A stretch of DNA of 64,000 bases from assembly GCF_964656455.1 (NCBI RefSeq), contig NC_135722.1:88779313-88843312 (forward strand). Reading direction: 5' to 3'. The translations under genes were made by a program, and so were the position numbers. This document shows positions 46,251 to 59,105 of this stretch, one piece after another; the first letter of the stretch is position 1; every line of letters starts with the position of its first letter. The stretch is from Halichoerus grypus (Eukaryota > Chordata > Mammalia > Carnivora > Phocidae). The notes under the pieces are model-generated. The model was not told the origin of the DNA. It searched no databases and was given only the letters and a program-made list of their open reading frames with translations.

Positions 46251-48089
46251 GGATATGCCAGTTGTGCTCATTCATCAATTCATTCATTTACTTAATTGAC
46301 ATTAATGGTACTTTTACCAACAAATTATTAGGGGAAGACAAATGTAGGAGCAATTAAGTCAGAGACATTAAGGAGGGCTAGTATGTGAAGGATAAACAGA
46401 ATTGTATCAAATAGCGGGAGTGTGGGTGTGAGCAGGCGTTAGCATGGCTTTTGGAAGATGGCTTTGCTAGCTCAGTGAACCACAGGAGTAAACAAATAGA
46501 TATTCAGTCCACAAGGAAGCATTCTGCCATAGCAAATAAGAAAAAGAAACCAAACCCTGTGAGAAATGTTCTTTTCTTTGATTCGGTCCAAACCTACTGA
46601 CTTTTAGAAAGAAATTGTATGATTCACTATAATTTCCTTTGCAGAATGTTGGTTTGGGGAGGGCGGAACGCATATTTTGTCTTAAAAATCTACAGCCTCC
46701 TAAAGAGGTATTTCTTCAGAAGACAGTGAGGCTAGACTCTAGGGAAGGCCATACATTTGGGGAATTATCAAGCTGTCACCTGCATCTTCCTTTTACTAGA
46801 CTCTTCTAGTAGGTGAAGCATACTAAACATTGGGGGTGGGCACTGCACGAAGGGAGAAAGGATCCCGATGAGTATTACATGGGCAAGAGTCTCGTTGTTA
46901 TCTGGGAGCCCCTGGTATCATATCAGAGTGGCCAACTTTCACTCGGCATGGCCACTTAGCTTGAGGGGAGGAGGCTAATTCTGTCGTGCTCTGATGTCTA
47001 TTGCCCCTGAGACATGACCTGCCTTTGAAGGTATCCATTTCATATGGTGGCGAGTGGAGAAATCACTTCCACTTAGCGTGCCCGTTTGCAGAGATGGTGA
47101 CTGACGCCTCATTCTAAAACAAACATGCGTGAATGAAAAACAGCCAGCCAACTCAGACAAAGCCTATCTCCCAGCAGCTCTCCCAAACCTCACACAAACA
47201 ATTGACTCAAACACAAAACACACACGCATTATCTTGTCAAATGCTTCTCTTCCTGTCTCAATTTCTCAGGCTGACTGCAATCTTTACTCCTTCCTTTTCT
47301 GTGTCTGTTACCATTCTTCTTGGGATTCACAAGAAACATGGTTGTTTTCTTCCCCCCCTCTCTGAATTCAGATATGTCCAAATATGAAATTACCATGATT
47401 TCTCCTCTTGCTCTCCTGAGGCCTCCCCTCCTAACACAAAAATCAAATCATATCCGATGATCTGGGGGCAGTTTATCTCAGTGTGCAGGGTCACTGGCTA
47501 CATCCCACTCCTCATTTCTGGTCCTATTTCCCATTCCTCCTTTAGTATATCATTGGTGTTCTCTGGTAATTTTCTTTTGTCCCTTTACTGTATTATTTTT
47601 AAAACTCAGAAGGTACACAATGATTCCTTAAGAGAGTCTCCTAATGGTTTATTCTACTTCAGAGAAATGGCTCAGGAAATAGACCCACAGTTCTACTTTC
47701 TCTCTCAGCTTGCAATGGAACACTTGTTGAATTTATTGGATCAGGTAGCTTTGAAAGCCTCAAGAGCCCACCTATGACTGTGAGTACCCCTTTATCCTTT
47801 TTCACCATGGCTTCACCAATCCAGAAAGTAGACCCTAGCTTTGGCAATCAAAGCTAGTTACAGCTATGCTAGTAAATGGCAGATAAGAGGTAACTTTTAG
47901 CCGTCTCTCTGGCTCTCATTTCTGTAGGGTCCACCATCACTGACTTCATATTTCTGACATGTTTAATAGCTCCTTCAAAGATTTTCATTGTGCAGTTTCT
48001 TAATGCAACCATAGTGAGTGCAGCCCGAAGAATTGCCTCTCCTAAGATTGATCACAGAAGGCAAAATACCTGGTTCCCAGTTCTCATGC
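46251..48089. other. Unique sequence, no feature recognised
   Basis: About 1.8 kb with no supportable gene or repeat. Open frames up to 106 codons (47457-47777) are unrecognised. Confidence 0.4.
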
Positions 48090-48235
48090 TTTCATATACT
48101 GTCTAGGTGACCTCAAACAGGTCCTATATCCTTTCTGGTCTCTGTATCCTCAGCTGGAAAAGAGAATTGTGGGCTCGATGCTCTTCAGCGTCCTCCAAGC
48201 TCTAATCTTATGACTGCAGAATCTGGTGGGGTGAT
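48090..48235 (+). mobile_element. MIR-like relic
   Basis: 'taggtgacctcaaacaggtc', 'tctgtatcctcagctggaaa' and 'ctccaagctctaatcttat' recall the MIR/MIR3 forward core. Confidence 0.5.
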
Positions 48236-48894
48236 GATCACTATCAACAGTCTGTTGAGTGAGTCTTTTATCCTTCTATGAAAAGGCAAACTAAAGAGAG
48301 TCTGAAAACCTGCATATTCTGAGGATCATAAATTCCACAAGCTGGAATCACAGAGGCAACCAGGGCGAGGTGGATAGCAGAAGAAATTTGTGACTTTGAA
48401 GGAAAAGCAAGTGATCCACCCATATTGGTCTGCAATCACCCATCCACATCCAGAGACATTATTAATGATCCTATCCCTGCACAGCCCAATGCCTCACCTT
48501 CCTCCTCAGTGTCTGTTTATAGAGCAGTGAAGACTTGGAAATTACAGTACCATTTTATTTTGCCCTAGGATCTCCCTGCAACAAAGATGAATAATTTCTA
48601 CACTCAAAGCAAAACTGGAGGATCTTACTCTTTCCTTTTTTCTCCCCTTCTGTGAAACTCTCCATCCCAGATCAATTTTTCTTCTGCTCTCACTCTTCAT
48701 CCTTTTCCTACTCTTCATGTCTCAGGTAAGACATTTTGGTCAGGTGGCACTTTCCACCAGCCCTTTCCATAGCTCTTAATATCTGAGCCATGTGCTCTGC
48801 CCCAGATATGTTACTAAAGGGACCTTGAGATAGGAAGGCATGTGGCTTCAGGTACTTGTTCCTGCTAAATTTAACTTCACACTTGCTATCTCAA
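48236..48894. other. Unique sequence
   Basis: No gene or repeat recognised. Confidence 0.4.
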
Positions 48895-49045
48895 ACAAAC
48901 CATTTCCCTCCTCTGTTTGTGCCTGAGTTTTGCCTCATATGAAGTAAGGATAATAACACCTTCTGGAGCCCACTGGGGTGTTATGAGGATTAATTAAAGT
49001 TCTTTGAAGATGACAAGTCCTGGGCATAGTTATTATTAGCTAAGC
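48895..49045 (+). mobile_element. MIR relic
   Basis: GAAGTAAGGATAATAACACC, then 'ggtgttatgaggattaatta', fit the MIR forward core. Confidence 0.7.
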
Positions 49046-49119
49046 AAAGTACCTGTTTTAATACCCAGGGTCTCTGGGAAGGTCAGACAAGCTCCCTTAA
49101 GGGCAGTCCTCTCTCTCAT

Positions 49120-49400
49120 TTTTCCCATATTACTTTCTGCCAGCCCCAGCAGGCAGAGGACCTGGGGGTGTTTTTTGGAGAATGTGCTTTTTCAATGGGA
49201 TTAAGCCACATAAATAATTGAAAAGTGCCAATGTGCCTGAAGAGTGCAGAGCACCTTCTCATTACTGCCCGCCTTCTAAGCCACCTCTGTGGATTCAGAG
49301 ACTTCAATGGGTTTCTGAGGTAAACACGGCCAGGCAGAGGCCAGTGCTAATTAATTCTGGGCATATACATGCCATTTTGCTCACTCCAGAATATTTTACA
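49120..49400. promoter_or_regulatory. Candidate conserved noncoding element
   Basis: Repeat-free, balanced-composition stretch with homeodomain-like cores (GGATTAAG near 49199, GCTAATTAATTC near 49346) and no coding signature. Called only on texture; conservation not tested. Confidence 0.2.
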
Positions 49401-49515
49401 ATGTGGTATATAAAAAAAACAAAGAAGATTGGTTCATTGATTCTCGCTTCAATGACGGAAAACCTGAAGTATAAAGATAGGAACCCATTTCCTTCTGGCC
49501 ACAGAGGGGGGGATC

Positions 49516-49562
49516 AAAAAAAGGCACAACCTTAAAAAAAAAAAAAAAAAAGGCACAACCTT
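49516..49562 (+). mobile_element. Poly(A)-only retro-insertion with target duplication
   Basis: The 18-mer AAAAAAAGGCACAACCTT occurs at 49516-49533 and again at 49545-49562, with only eleven A residues between. This looks like a target-site duplication around an insertion consisting of tail alone. The duplication begins with A's, as L1 endonuclease sites do. Confidence 0.7.
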
Positions 49563-50790
49563 GATTCTTAGACTCACAGATTTTTTTTGAGCGGGAGGAT
49601 TCTACTAGTGTAATACATAGCATTTTAAAATTCAGAACTGTCCACCCCTGGCCTGAGCTCTCCTCTTTCAAGTAGTACCAGCTTGGTGGTGGGACAGCCC
49701 AGGAACTAATGAAAACCTAAGTTTTCAAGTTTCTAGATGTCTCTTGCCTGCCCCAATCTATGCCTTCTCATTATAATGTAAAAAAAAAAAAAAATCCCTA
49801 TTTGGGGTGTCTACTCTAGTCTCCCTTTTGTAAAACCTAACGTCCTCTCTGTCAGTCTTAGAGCACAATGCTCACAACGTGTCCCAAGTACTCTAGATAC
49901 ATGGAGCAAAACATGCTTTCTCTCTTCCTTGTTCCACACCCTATTCGATCTTACATAAGACACATCAGCCTGATGACTCATATTTAACATCAACTAACAC
50001 TGTCCCCATCCGTTTCACCTCCTGCTAATGAAGGATTTTTTTTTCTTTATCTCTAACTGGTGGAATTGATTTTTGACCCATATGCAAGACTTCACGTTTA
50101 TGGATATTCATTTAGCATTCTGGTCCCAGCCTGTTTTTCTCAGCTTGATTAAATCTTTATCAACCCTGACTTTTCCTTGCAATCTATAAGCTAACTCTTT
50201 CTCCCAGCGGTGGGAATGTGGATCCCTTTCTTTCCTTTATTACCTTTGCAGATGTCTGGTCTGCAGAGGAAGACAACTCAGGAAAAATAAAAGCAAGGCA
50301 GAAGCAAGAAGAATGAGAGCCGATAAGTAAAATAAAGTGTAGAAAGGAGAGTGACAGCGGAGAGGAGGAGACTTTAAAATTTCCTAATTTCTTAGCAACA
50401 CCTTTCTAAAGGTATCAGTGTTGCAAAATAAGGAGAATTCAAAGCTCCCCTGACCACACAACAGGAACTTGGCTAATATGAGATGAAAAGGGCAAATTTC
50501 TAATTTTGCTGGCATTTTCTCCCCCTTGTTATGACTTCATTTTCCCTGTGTCATTTTACCTTTGTGTTTCCCATCAGGAAAAGGGAAAGGGCCTTGCTAA
50601 TTTAGGGCAAAAAGTTTTTTAAGGGATCATTTAGAGGAATCATAGCCCCCATCCCCCATTCCTGGGAGTCTTTACTGGTGCAGAAGCTCCTTTATTATTT
50701 TCTGGGGATCTGTATTATAGCATCACCTACCATCAAGCTATTAGTTTCCTGTCTATTGAGCCTCCTTTGGCTATTAAAAGTTCACCCCTC
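49563..50790. other. Unique sequence
   Basis: No gene or repeat recognised; a poly-A run at about 49781-49794. Confidence 0.4.
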
Positions 50791-50799
50791 TACCCTCTT

Positions 50800-51400
50800 T
50801 TGGAAATGAAGCTACAGGGATTGTCTTTCATTTCTATTTTTATTAAAAAAAATTTAATGCATTGCCATTTTACCCTCTCGCCTGCAATGATTGCATAAAG
50901 AACCAAACACCAGCCAAGAAGAAGTTTTAAGTAATCCTTAGAGAAATAAGAGAAGTCATAATTGAATAATCTGCAACCAGCAGTAATTATCTGGGTTACA
51001 GGCTTTCCTTGGGTACCTTCACGCCAGATGGGGGTAGAAATAGCTCCGTGCTCTGGGAAAAAGGAAGAACGTCGCCAAGAGAAGACAAAGTAGAAGGTAG
51101 AGTATCTTGTAAAAGCCAAAGCTTTAAAAAATTAAAGTTGTAGTAGCACAAAGATTGTTTTTTGAATTGGACAAGTGCGAATCTCTCTCTGAAATCCAGT
51201 TGAGGTTAATGGCCTGTGGAGGCCTTGGCTTCAGCCTCCCTGCAAATGTAGGAATTAGGTTTGTGTGGCGCTGGCTGGAGGCTCGCGGCAGGTCTCAGAA
51301 AGAGGCACGATGCCATTTTTCCCCCTTAAATCAACAATAATAATTCAGCAAGATAATTTGAAATCTATTAGCAATAATAATTGTAAACACTGAAAACAGT
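50800..51400. promoter_or_regulatory. Candidate conserved noncoding element
   Basis: A repeat-free block with many AT-rich homeodomain-like cores (CAGTAATTATCTG near 50980, AGCAATAATAATTG near 51370) interleaved with GC-richer segments. No coding frame of interest. Conservation is a guess from appearance. Confidence 0.2.
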
Positions 51401-54242
51401 GTGGAACATACTAAAATAATTTAAACAAGCAAGGTAAGAGTACCAATCCTCCTCTTGTTTCCTTTTCACTTGACTGTGGTTCAGAGAAAAGGCTCCAGCG
51501 CTGCAGGTTTCCATCAGAATAATATGACAATCAGAAGAGAGAGAAATTAACTGGGCAGACTTCTCTGCTACCCTCACTCCCCACTCTTTCCTCCTTCTTC
51601 TCCCATATCCCTAGGGTACATAAATACTGACGTTGCCACAAAATACCTCTCAGCTGTTGATTCCTGCTGTCTTAACTTCTAGGTGACACTTTCATTTCCT
51701 ACTTAGAGACCTAAGGAGCATTCTTTTGACAGGTGCAGCCTGATTAAGAGATCCGCAGCAGGGTGTGGGGAGGTGGGGTGGGAGAGGCCCATCTCCATTC
51801 CAGTGTTTGTGAGCCTGGACTCTTGGCTGGGATGCGAGTCCTCATAAAAGTTTATGGGCATGAGGTCCTCACTTTTGCCCCTGAGGATTTTTTTTTTCTA
51901 CCTTAGGGATTTTCAGAAGGCTACTTGACCCCTCAAGGGAGAGATGTAGAGATGGAGGAAGTAAAATGGAAAGGAATAGGATGGGGCACAGAGGACTGCC
52001 TATGACGAGGACAACCTATGAAGCCAGGAGACAGTTTTTCTCTTGGATAATGGAAAATTTGTGACTTACCATGCACAGTGTGCTCCTGTGGGTCTCTCCA
52101 TGGGTGTCTGTGTGTGCAGAAGCATCTGTGTATAAATAAGAGAAGGGTGAGAGAGATAGAGTGTTAACTAGGAAGAACAGGCTCCCTTTTCAGCTGCCAT
52201 CTTTAAGTGACAACTACGTAAGTGCTTGGCAAGTTCGTACCCACGGTCACCCTCCTCTGAGTTGGCAGAAGACACCCCCTTCTCCATAAGAAACAATATG
52301 TTGCCTCTCAGGTCTGATGGCCAGCACAGAATTGTCTTAGTGTACCTAAGAACAAATCCTATGGGCCTTTGTGGTAAAAACAGAACCCAAACCAAAAAAC
52401 AAATCAAAATAAAATAAAACAACAAAATAAGAAGGAATGAAAAAGTTAAGTATAAAAGTAAGTTCTCCCAAAAGTTTACAGACACTATTATACACTCCTA
52501 ATGATCATTTGCTAATTGATCTGATCTTACCACATAAAAACATGGGCAGGTCTTAACCTTCTTAGATAACATTATCCTGGATACAGAGGAGTTTCCTAAA
52601 TCAGTATGACATTGAAGAAGGCTGGAGTGGGAAAATGTCATAGGACTCTCTGTGATGAGATGTGCAATAACCAGGACACCTCCAAGTAATATCAGGGAGA
52701 AGATGGATTCAAGTGACTGTGGTCTTTTGTTCACGGTGATGGGGAAATTGGAATTACTGCTGGTGCACCTCCTTTGTACCCATGAACCAGTGACACCTGA
52801 GAAAATTCTAGTCATTCTTACCACATTCTATGGTATGACTATGAATAATAATTCTACAAAAGGAAATCATCATCAACATCTTGAAGACAAGGATCGGAAG
52901 GACTTACAGACATTGCCTCAGGAATACACGTAGTCCCAACCTCTTACATCAGAAAGTGCCCAAATTGGGTTATGTTTTGGTACATGGTGCTGGTGTATAC
53001 ATGGTTCCACTCAAATTTTTAAGGCAGTAAATTCAGAATCTCTTTCCTTCCTTCTTTTATTTTTACTGGGAATAACTTCCATCAATGGCAAAATAAATCT
53101 GAGAAATGATTAGTTATTATCTTCATGGTCCATTCTTTGACAACTTGTCTTGGCTTTGGTTTTATCATCCCATGACTGGTCATAATGAAGGTTTGTCTAT
53201 TTCCAATTGACAAAGTTGGAAATTGAGAGCTAGTAATGGTGAGTGTAAGGTCTATACCTACATAAATGAAACAGGGGAAATGATTTACTACAGAAACCAT
53301 AATAACAAACTAATTCCCAAATGTTATCTTAGGCTCTCTCTTCAGTTCAACACGCTTTTTAGAGAAATCAAACCAAATTCCTCTAGAATAGTATAAATCT
53401 GGCAATGAAATTAGTTGAACTTGAATTTCTTCTTTTGTTGGTAGTAATAGTAATAGGAGTGGAGTCTGATCTGTATCAACCTGTTTTTCAGAAAAACTAA
53501 GTCTGTGTGCCATCAAGAAAGGTGAAAAGGAATGTCCATGCTAATAATCTTGCACACCACAGGACTGACCACATCAGTCATGGTGTCTTACAAGAGACAA
53601 TGATGAATGTCCCCAATGCCTTTAAAGGAGAAAATCCTTTTGGGAATGGCAGTTCAGGATAATTGAACCTAGAATTGGGAAAAAAGCATACATACACCTT
53701 GATGTACAAGAGGATTTGACTGAAATCCAAGACTCAGGACTGAAAAGCTAGACAGCTTGGCATTCCTTCCAAATCTCAAAAACCACTTTTCAGTGGGCCA
53801 GTAAAAGGTATTTTCTTTCTCTGAACTTGGGTTCCTCCAGGAAACAGGAAGAATTAAAATCAGTGCTCTGAACCAACAAATCAATCCCATCAGTGGATTC
53901 AGTGAATTGTCACCAAATACACAGCTCCCGAAAGACTTCTCTGGGCTGCTATTATTTCAGGAGTTACCAAAGGAATTACTACAAGTTCTTCAATCAGTAA
54001 AATCTTAGGTGATTGCTTTAGTAACCATTTAAATATATACCTTAGTAAATATTGCTCCCAATATTATTATTTAAAAAATGTTCCATTTTTTAAATACCCT
54101 GCCTATTGTTTTTTTTTTAATTGATTTACTCATTATCTCCTCTGAAAAGCTTCCCTCACACCCTCTATTTTCTCAATAGATAACATTTTCACCATTTTCT
54201 CTGCATTTTCTTCCATTTGCCATATTGCTTTGTGATTTTATC
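51401..54242. other. Unique sequence, no feature recognised
   Basis: About 2.8 kb without any identified repeat. Open frames up to 108 codons (52824-52498 reverse; 52652-52933 forward) overlap on opposite strands and match nothing I know. Confidence 0.4.
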
Positions 54243-54380
54243 CATTAATTTGGTCACTTATTCCACAAGTACATATTGAGTACTTATTGTGTACTGATTA
54301 CTCTTCTAGGCCCCAGGAAATGGCAGCATATGAGATAGATAAGGACCCAGAACTCAGGGAGCTTTCATCCTCTGAGAAGG
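54243..54380 (-). mobile_element. L2 relic, reverse strand
   Basis: 'acatattgagtacttattgt' and 'ctcttctaggccccaggaaa', then 'agggagctttcatcctctga', are the L2 3' end in reverse. Confidence 0.75.
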
Positions 54381-55574
54381 AAGATGGATAAGAAGCATTT
54401 CACATGACTTCCTACAGGAATTGAACTTCTCTGGATCTGCTTACACAGTGACTACACATGATAGGTGTGCAATATACGGTGGTCAGGCTGAATTTAATTG
54501 GATGTATAATTTTAAGTCACCTGAATCCCCTGCATCCTTGATTTTAAGGCTCTGTCCTAGTCATATACCTGGAAGTCTTCTGTAGATATCTCATCTGTAC
54601 TCACAGGTCATTTCTGCCTAGGCTGAGACCTGGCATCCTACTCTGCTCTGGTTATTAGTCATGAATCTCGTCTTGAGCGCCTATTGCCACTCTGCTCAGA
54701 GCCGTTCCCTGGACATTTTGTTTGGCCACGGACCGTGATGCTCTTGTTGCCTACAACAAACAGCTCACTGCTTTCTGGTTGGCAGGAGCTCCTGCTGCTC
54801 ATGTTGCCACCAAGCCCTGGGCTGTTGATCTCTATGGTCTGCTGTTCATATTGGTACCAGCATTTCCTGGGGACTGACACAGAATGATCCTCCTGTGAAC
54901 CTCAGCTTTCGCTATGGACATTTGGTGCCCACTGCTCAGAGTGCCCTGGGGCTGCCGGTGGCCACTCACTGTTTTACCATGATGGCTCACATTTCTTTTT
55001 TCAAGTTTGAAAACCGCTTTCCTTCCTCTGAGCTTCGCCTTCCTAAAGGGACTCTAGTAGGTTCGCTTGGGCCCTGAAATGTACACTTTTCACATACACA
55101 GCGATTCATTCCCTAAGGCACACATGAAATATGAGAGGAGCTGAGTCCGGGTGGAATTTAACGAAAGCCACCACATTGTTATTTGAAACATTTCACCTTT
55201 TTATTCTCCTCTCTGGCTTCCAAGTACATCTATTTTGCCTGATTCATTTCCCCATGATGGATTTTCTCAGAGACCCTGAAATCCCTGTAGGGACCCTCAA
55301 TTTAACCAAGCATGTACTTGGATCCCAAGTGTGTGCATGAGTCAAGAATGTCCTAGCCAGAAATGTACCAGCTCCCATGTGAATCAATGGATGCATAGAG
55401 ATAATGGACAGGAATGGCATAATAAGTGTCATTTATGCCCACCTGGGAACCCCGCTACACGTTTACAAGAGGAGAATAAATTAGGCTTACAAATCATCTA
55501 CAAATCATTCACAACATAGATTCTCTAATTATTCTTAGTTTATCCACCCTTTAATTCATCTTATTTTCTCACCA
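54381..55574. other. Unique sequence
   Basis: No gene or repeat recognised. Several 60-73 codon open frames have no known relatives. Confidence 0.4.
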
Positions 55575-55720
55575 TGACATAGCTTTGAAATATGTACCAT
55601 TTGCCTCATTTTTACCTTTGAGGTACTGAGTTTAAGTCATATAAATAAAAGCAGTAGAGAGTTCATACATTCTGACTCAAAAGCCAGTGCTTGCCTTGCT
55701 ATTCTACTGTGCCAGTGTAC
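55575..55720 (-). mobile_element. MIR relic, reverse strand
   Basis: 'gtaccatttgcctcattttt', 'aaaagcagtagagagttcat' and 'attctgactcaaaagccagt' trace the MIR reverse complement. Confidence 0.55.
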
Positions 55721-56007
55721 ATATTTAGCCTGCAACATACATCTTAGAGATTATGATTCCTGCCTCTATCTAAATTAGAGAGATCCAGAAAAGCTAAGTG
55801 AGACACCGTTTGACCTTTGTGAGTCTCCTAGGTGGTCCTTAGGTGAGCAAAGCCACCCTTATTTCTGGAGGGAAAAGAAGCCTTAAGAAATAATCCTCTT
55901 TCCTTTGTTTACTACATCCACTTCAGGAAGAAACCACAGGGATAAAGCTGATATATCTTACTTACTTTGTGCAACTTCCAACTATTCCTCATATATTAGC
56001 TAATCTC

Positions 56008-56200
56008 TCTCTCTTTTTTTAAAAGATTTTATTCATTTATTTGAGAGAGAGAGAGAGCACATGAGCAGGGGCAGAGGGAGATGGAAAAGCAGACTCCCTG
56101 CTAAGCAGGGAGCCCAACAAGGGGCTTGATCCCTCGACTCCAGGACCATGACCTGAGCTGAAGGCAGATGCTTAACTGACTGAGCCACCCAGGTGCCCAC
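56008..56200 (-). mobile_element. SINEC, reverse strand
   Basis: T-rich tail, GAGAGAGAGAGAGCAC, head ending GAGCCACCCAGGTGCCCAC. Exact 13-bp target duplication ATTAGCTAATCTC at 55995-56007 and 56201-56213. Confidence 0.97.
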
Positions 56201-56213
56201 ATTAGCTAATCTC

Positions 56214-56649
56214 CTAAGTGTTCTCTTATCAGAATGTGAATACTCAAAAGAGAGAAGATGGTGATGCCTATGTCCGAGTACTAACCCTCTATCAGTTTTG
56301 ATATGCAAAGGTAATCCACGGAGGATTGAAAATGAAATCTGTCTCAGTTTCTCTGTGCTCTCACTGGGTAAAGTGGATACCAAGGACCAATGAAAGGAAA
56401 ATGGGAACCATGGAGACAATGGAAGAAAATCTAAGAGTATACTAGTTTAAGGAGATTACCTCAAGATAATCTCAAACTGGGCATGCCATAGGGACATAGA
56501 TTATGTATTCTTGATCTCATTTGTTGTCACCAAGTAAAGATGGGAAACTACTCAGTTAAGTAAAGTGTCTTTGCATGGCCACTACCTCAGCTTGAAGACA
56601 CAGCCCCCCGGCCCCCATAGGTGAAGGTGGTAGGGAATATATATATTTT
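56214..56649. other. Unique sequence
   Basis: Nothing recognised between two SINEs. Confidence 0.4.
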
Positions 56650-56850
56650 AAAGACTTTATTTATTTATTTGTTTTTGTTTATTTAGAGAGAGAATGCAAG
56701 GAGGGGGAGGGGCAGAGGCAGAGGGAGAGAGAGAAGCTCAAGCAGTCTTCACGCTGAGTGCAGAGCCCAATGCAGAGCCCCATCTCACAACATGATCTTA
56801 GCCAAAATCAAGAGTTGGACACTTAACCGACCGAGCTACCCAGGTGCCCC
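56650..56850 (-). mobile_element. SINEC, reverse strand, diverged
   Basis: 'aaagactttatttatttatt' tail, GGGGGAGGGGCAGAGGC, head ending GAGCTACCCAGGTGCCCC. Flanks are AT-rich and give no clear target duplication. Confidence 0.93.
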
Positions 56851-58160
56851 CTGTCAGCAATATATTAACACATATTGCATAGTCTGCAGCTGCCTGACTA
56901 CATAAACACAAATAGAAATACTATATAAATAGAGCCCTAGACTATGACCCCTCTTGCCTAATTAAATAGGCAGGTGGACAAAAAGAAATGGAATGAGAAA
57001 CACCACATATCTCTAATGTGGGCTATCTGATATCACCTCTATCAACAGGAAAGGTTGGTTTCTCATTGCTGTCGGACAGGCTACTGCACATCCAGTCCTT
57101 CCTAGAATGTTCAGTGTGTACTAACCTGAAAAAGATATCATCCTTCTTCATTCTTCCACTATCCCTATCAGTGATCCTCTGGAGAATTCATAGATCTTGA
57201 TAGGGTGAGTTATGACTATGTCATGGGAAGAGGGATGAGTTTTTTCAAAGCTTTGAAGTCTCAGATCAAATCCACAGGGCTGGATGCCATCTGGTGATTT
57301 GATCCATATAGCACCACAGGGAATGAAATGGGGTTTTATTCCTTTAGAAATGGCAGTGTGTTTTTCTCTCATTAAAATGTGTTTTCTTTTCATTTTATTG
57401 ACAGTTCTGAGTTTGTTTGTTCTCTATGGAAGGGACTTCCAGGGTTATCATCTAGCTTTATGCTTTTTTGAACTTCATATTAAAATGCTGGCTTGTTTTT
57501 TGAATCAAACTACCTACCTCACGCATTAACAAAAAGTGAATCCATAACTATTTGTCAGAGGCCCAAAGGGATATCCTTACAGCACATGCGTTACTCTGGA
57601 GGCCTCTGTCACTCCTCCACGATAGGTTCTAAATCCAGGAAAGACAGTGTGGACTGAATGCCCACACATGACTTCATAAAAATAAAGAAAAAAAGAAACA
57701 CTGTGTCTGCAAATTATTTGGATATCAAGTTTTATCATTTGAAGTTTCACAGCTGACTTCTTCGGGATAAAACTCAAGCCAACCTTGGAAAATGATCAAT
57801 CTCTTGCTTTAGGAAAGGCCTTCTAGCTTGAAGGCAGTGGACAGAAGAGGTCCTGCCCTGTTGAGAGGGCTCTCCCTTGCTGTATTTCCTGGGCCTTCCT
57901 CATAAGTGCCCGTTGTTTGTGATGGGTTTGGTTCACTCTGCAGAGACTGTGTCTCTTCATAACACGACTAAGAAAAGCAAGGTATAGGATGAAGAGTGTG
58001 TTGCAAAGGAAACTGGGTCCGTGGAGAACAATCCCCACCAAGCATATATCTGGGCTTTGTGGGCCCTACAATTTACAAAATTTGAAGTAGCCTATTAAAG
58101 AAAAGCAATACAAAATTGCAAATACAAAATTAGATACAAGATTTTTATAGGCACCAAAAA
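56851..58160. other. Unique sequence
   Basis: No gene or repeat recognised over about 1.3 kb. Confidence 0.4.
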
Positions 58161-58168
58161 AGTGAGTG

Positions 58169-58284
58169 TTTTTTCGGTTTTGGTTTTGTTTAAGTAATGT
58201 CTATGCCCAATGGGGGGCTTGAACTCATGATTCCAAGATCAAGCGTCCTATGCTCTACCAACTGAGCCAGCCAGGTGCCCCTAC
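58169..58284 (-). mobile_element. Short SINEC variant, reverse strand
   Basis: Tail near GTTTTGTTTAAGTAATGTC, then GGGGGGCTTGAACTCATGA and the head GAGCCAGCCAGGTGCCCC. The GA-rich middle of typical copies is missing and the tRNA-like part is relatively intact. Possible 8-bp target duplication AGTGAGTG at 58161-58168 and 58285-58292. Confidence 0.85.
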
Positions 58285-58292
58285 AGTGAGTG

Positions 58293-58830
58293 GTCTTGAT
58301 AAACAAATCTCATTAGCTTTATGGTAAATCTGCCTTTAGTGTTTGCCTTAACTCCTTGCACCCATGCATAAAACTGGTGCTTCTTGACTTGTAATAGGAA
58401 ACATACTACTCAATATGTAATATCTATGGCTACTCCTCAACACATTGTGTATGTATAAGGACCTTCAACCTGGGTTAATAAATGATAAAGTGGCTCCTAG
58501 GCCATTTAATTACACTTGACTCAGCAGTCAGAAACCAAAACAAATCTAGCAAAACAAAACAACACTAAAATTACTATGTAGAGCCTACATGTGATTGCCA
58601 AACTTCCAACGCTCTCCATTTCCTGCTGTATAAACTCATATCCTTCAGATATTTTATCTGCCTCATTCTTTCTCCAGTGGAACTTTTTAAATAGCAATCT
58701 CCTCTCCAGCAAAATCATCTTCCTTAAAGTCTGATGAGTACACGTTGCTTGTGTCCATACATAATTTCTCACCTTCGCTCATGTTGGAGAATCTCCTCTC
58801 TCTCTTTTAACATCTCTCAGTGGTATATTG
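58293..58830. other. Unique sequence
   Basis: Nothing recognised. Confidence 0.4.
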
Positions 58831-59105
58831 CAGTGGTTCTCGATGTGTCATCCATAGACACAGGAGTCTCTGAGACCCTTTCAGAGGTTAGTACTAAAAT
58901 ATCTGCATTTTCCCTGGGCTGACATTTGTACTAATTGTCCAAAAGCTGTGCTAGATAAGACTAGTCACTGACATGCATTTATAAGAAAAGGAAAGAAATG
59001 GAAAAAAGTAAGTTCCACATAAGACTGTCTTATTGCTGTTACTAAATAGTGACCTCTGAGTACTCATAGTTTTAATATTCTGTGTTACAAAATGGGATGC
59101 CTGTG
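58831..59105 (+). mobile_element. hAT-Charlie DNA transposon relic
   Basis: It starts CAGTGGTTCTCGATGTGTC, a Charlie-type terminal repeat. 'tgacatttgtactaattgt' and 'ccaaaagctgtgctagata' then recall the transposase region of Charlie elements. The right terminal repeat was not found. Confidence 0.5.

Noticed and set aside
52498..52933. Overlapping 108- and 93-codon open frames on opposite strands
   Set aside because: Neither matches a family I know, and mutual antisense open frames of this size are expected by chance.
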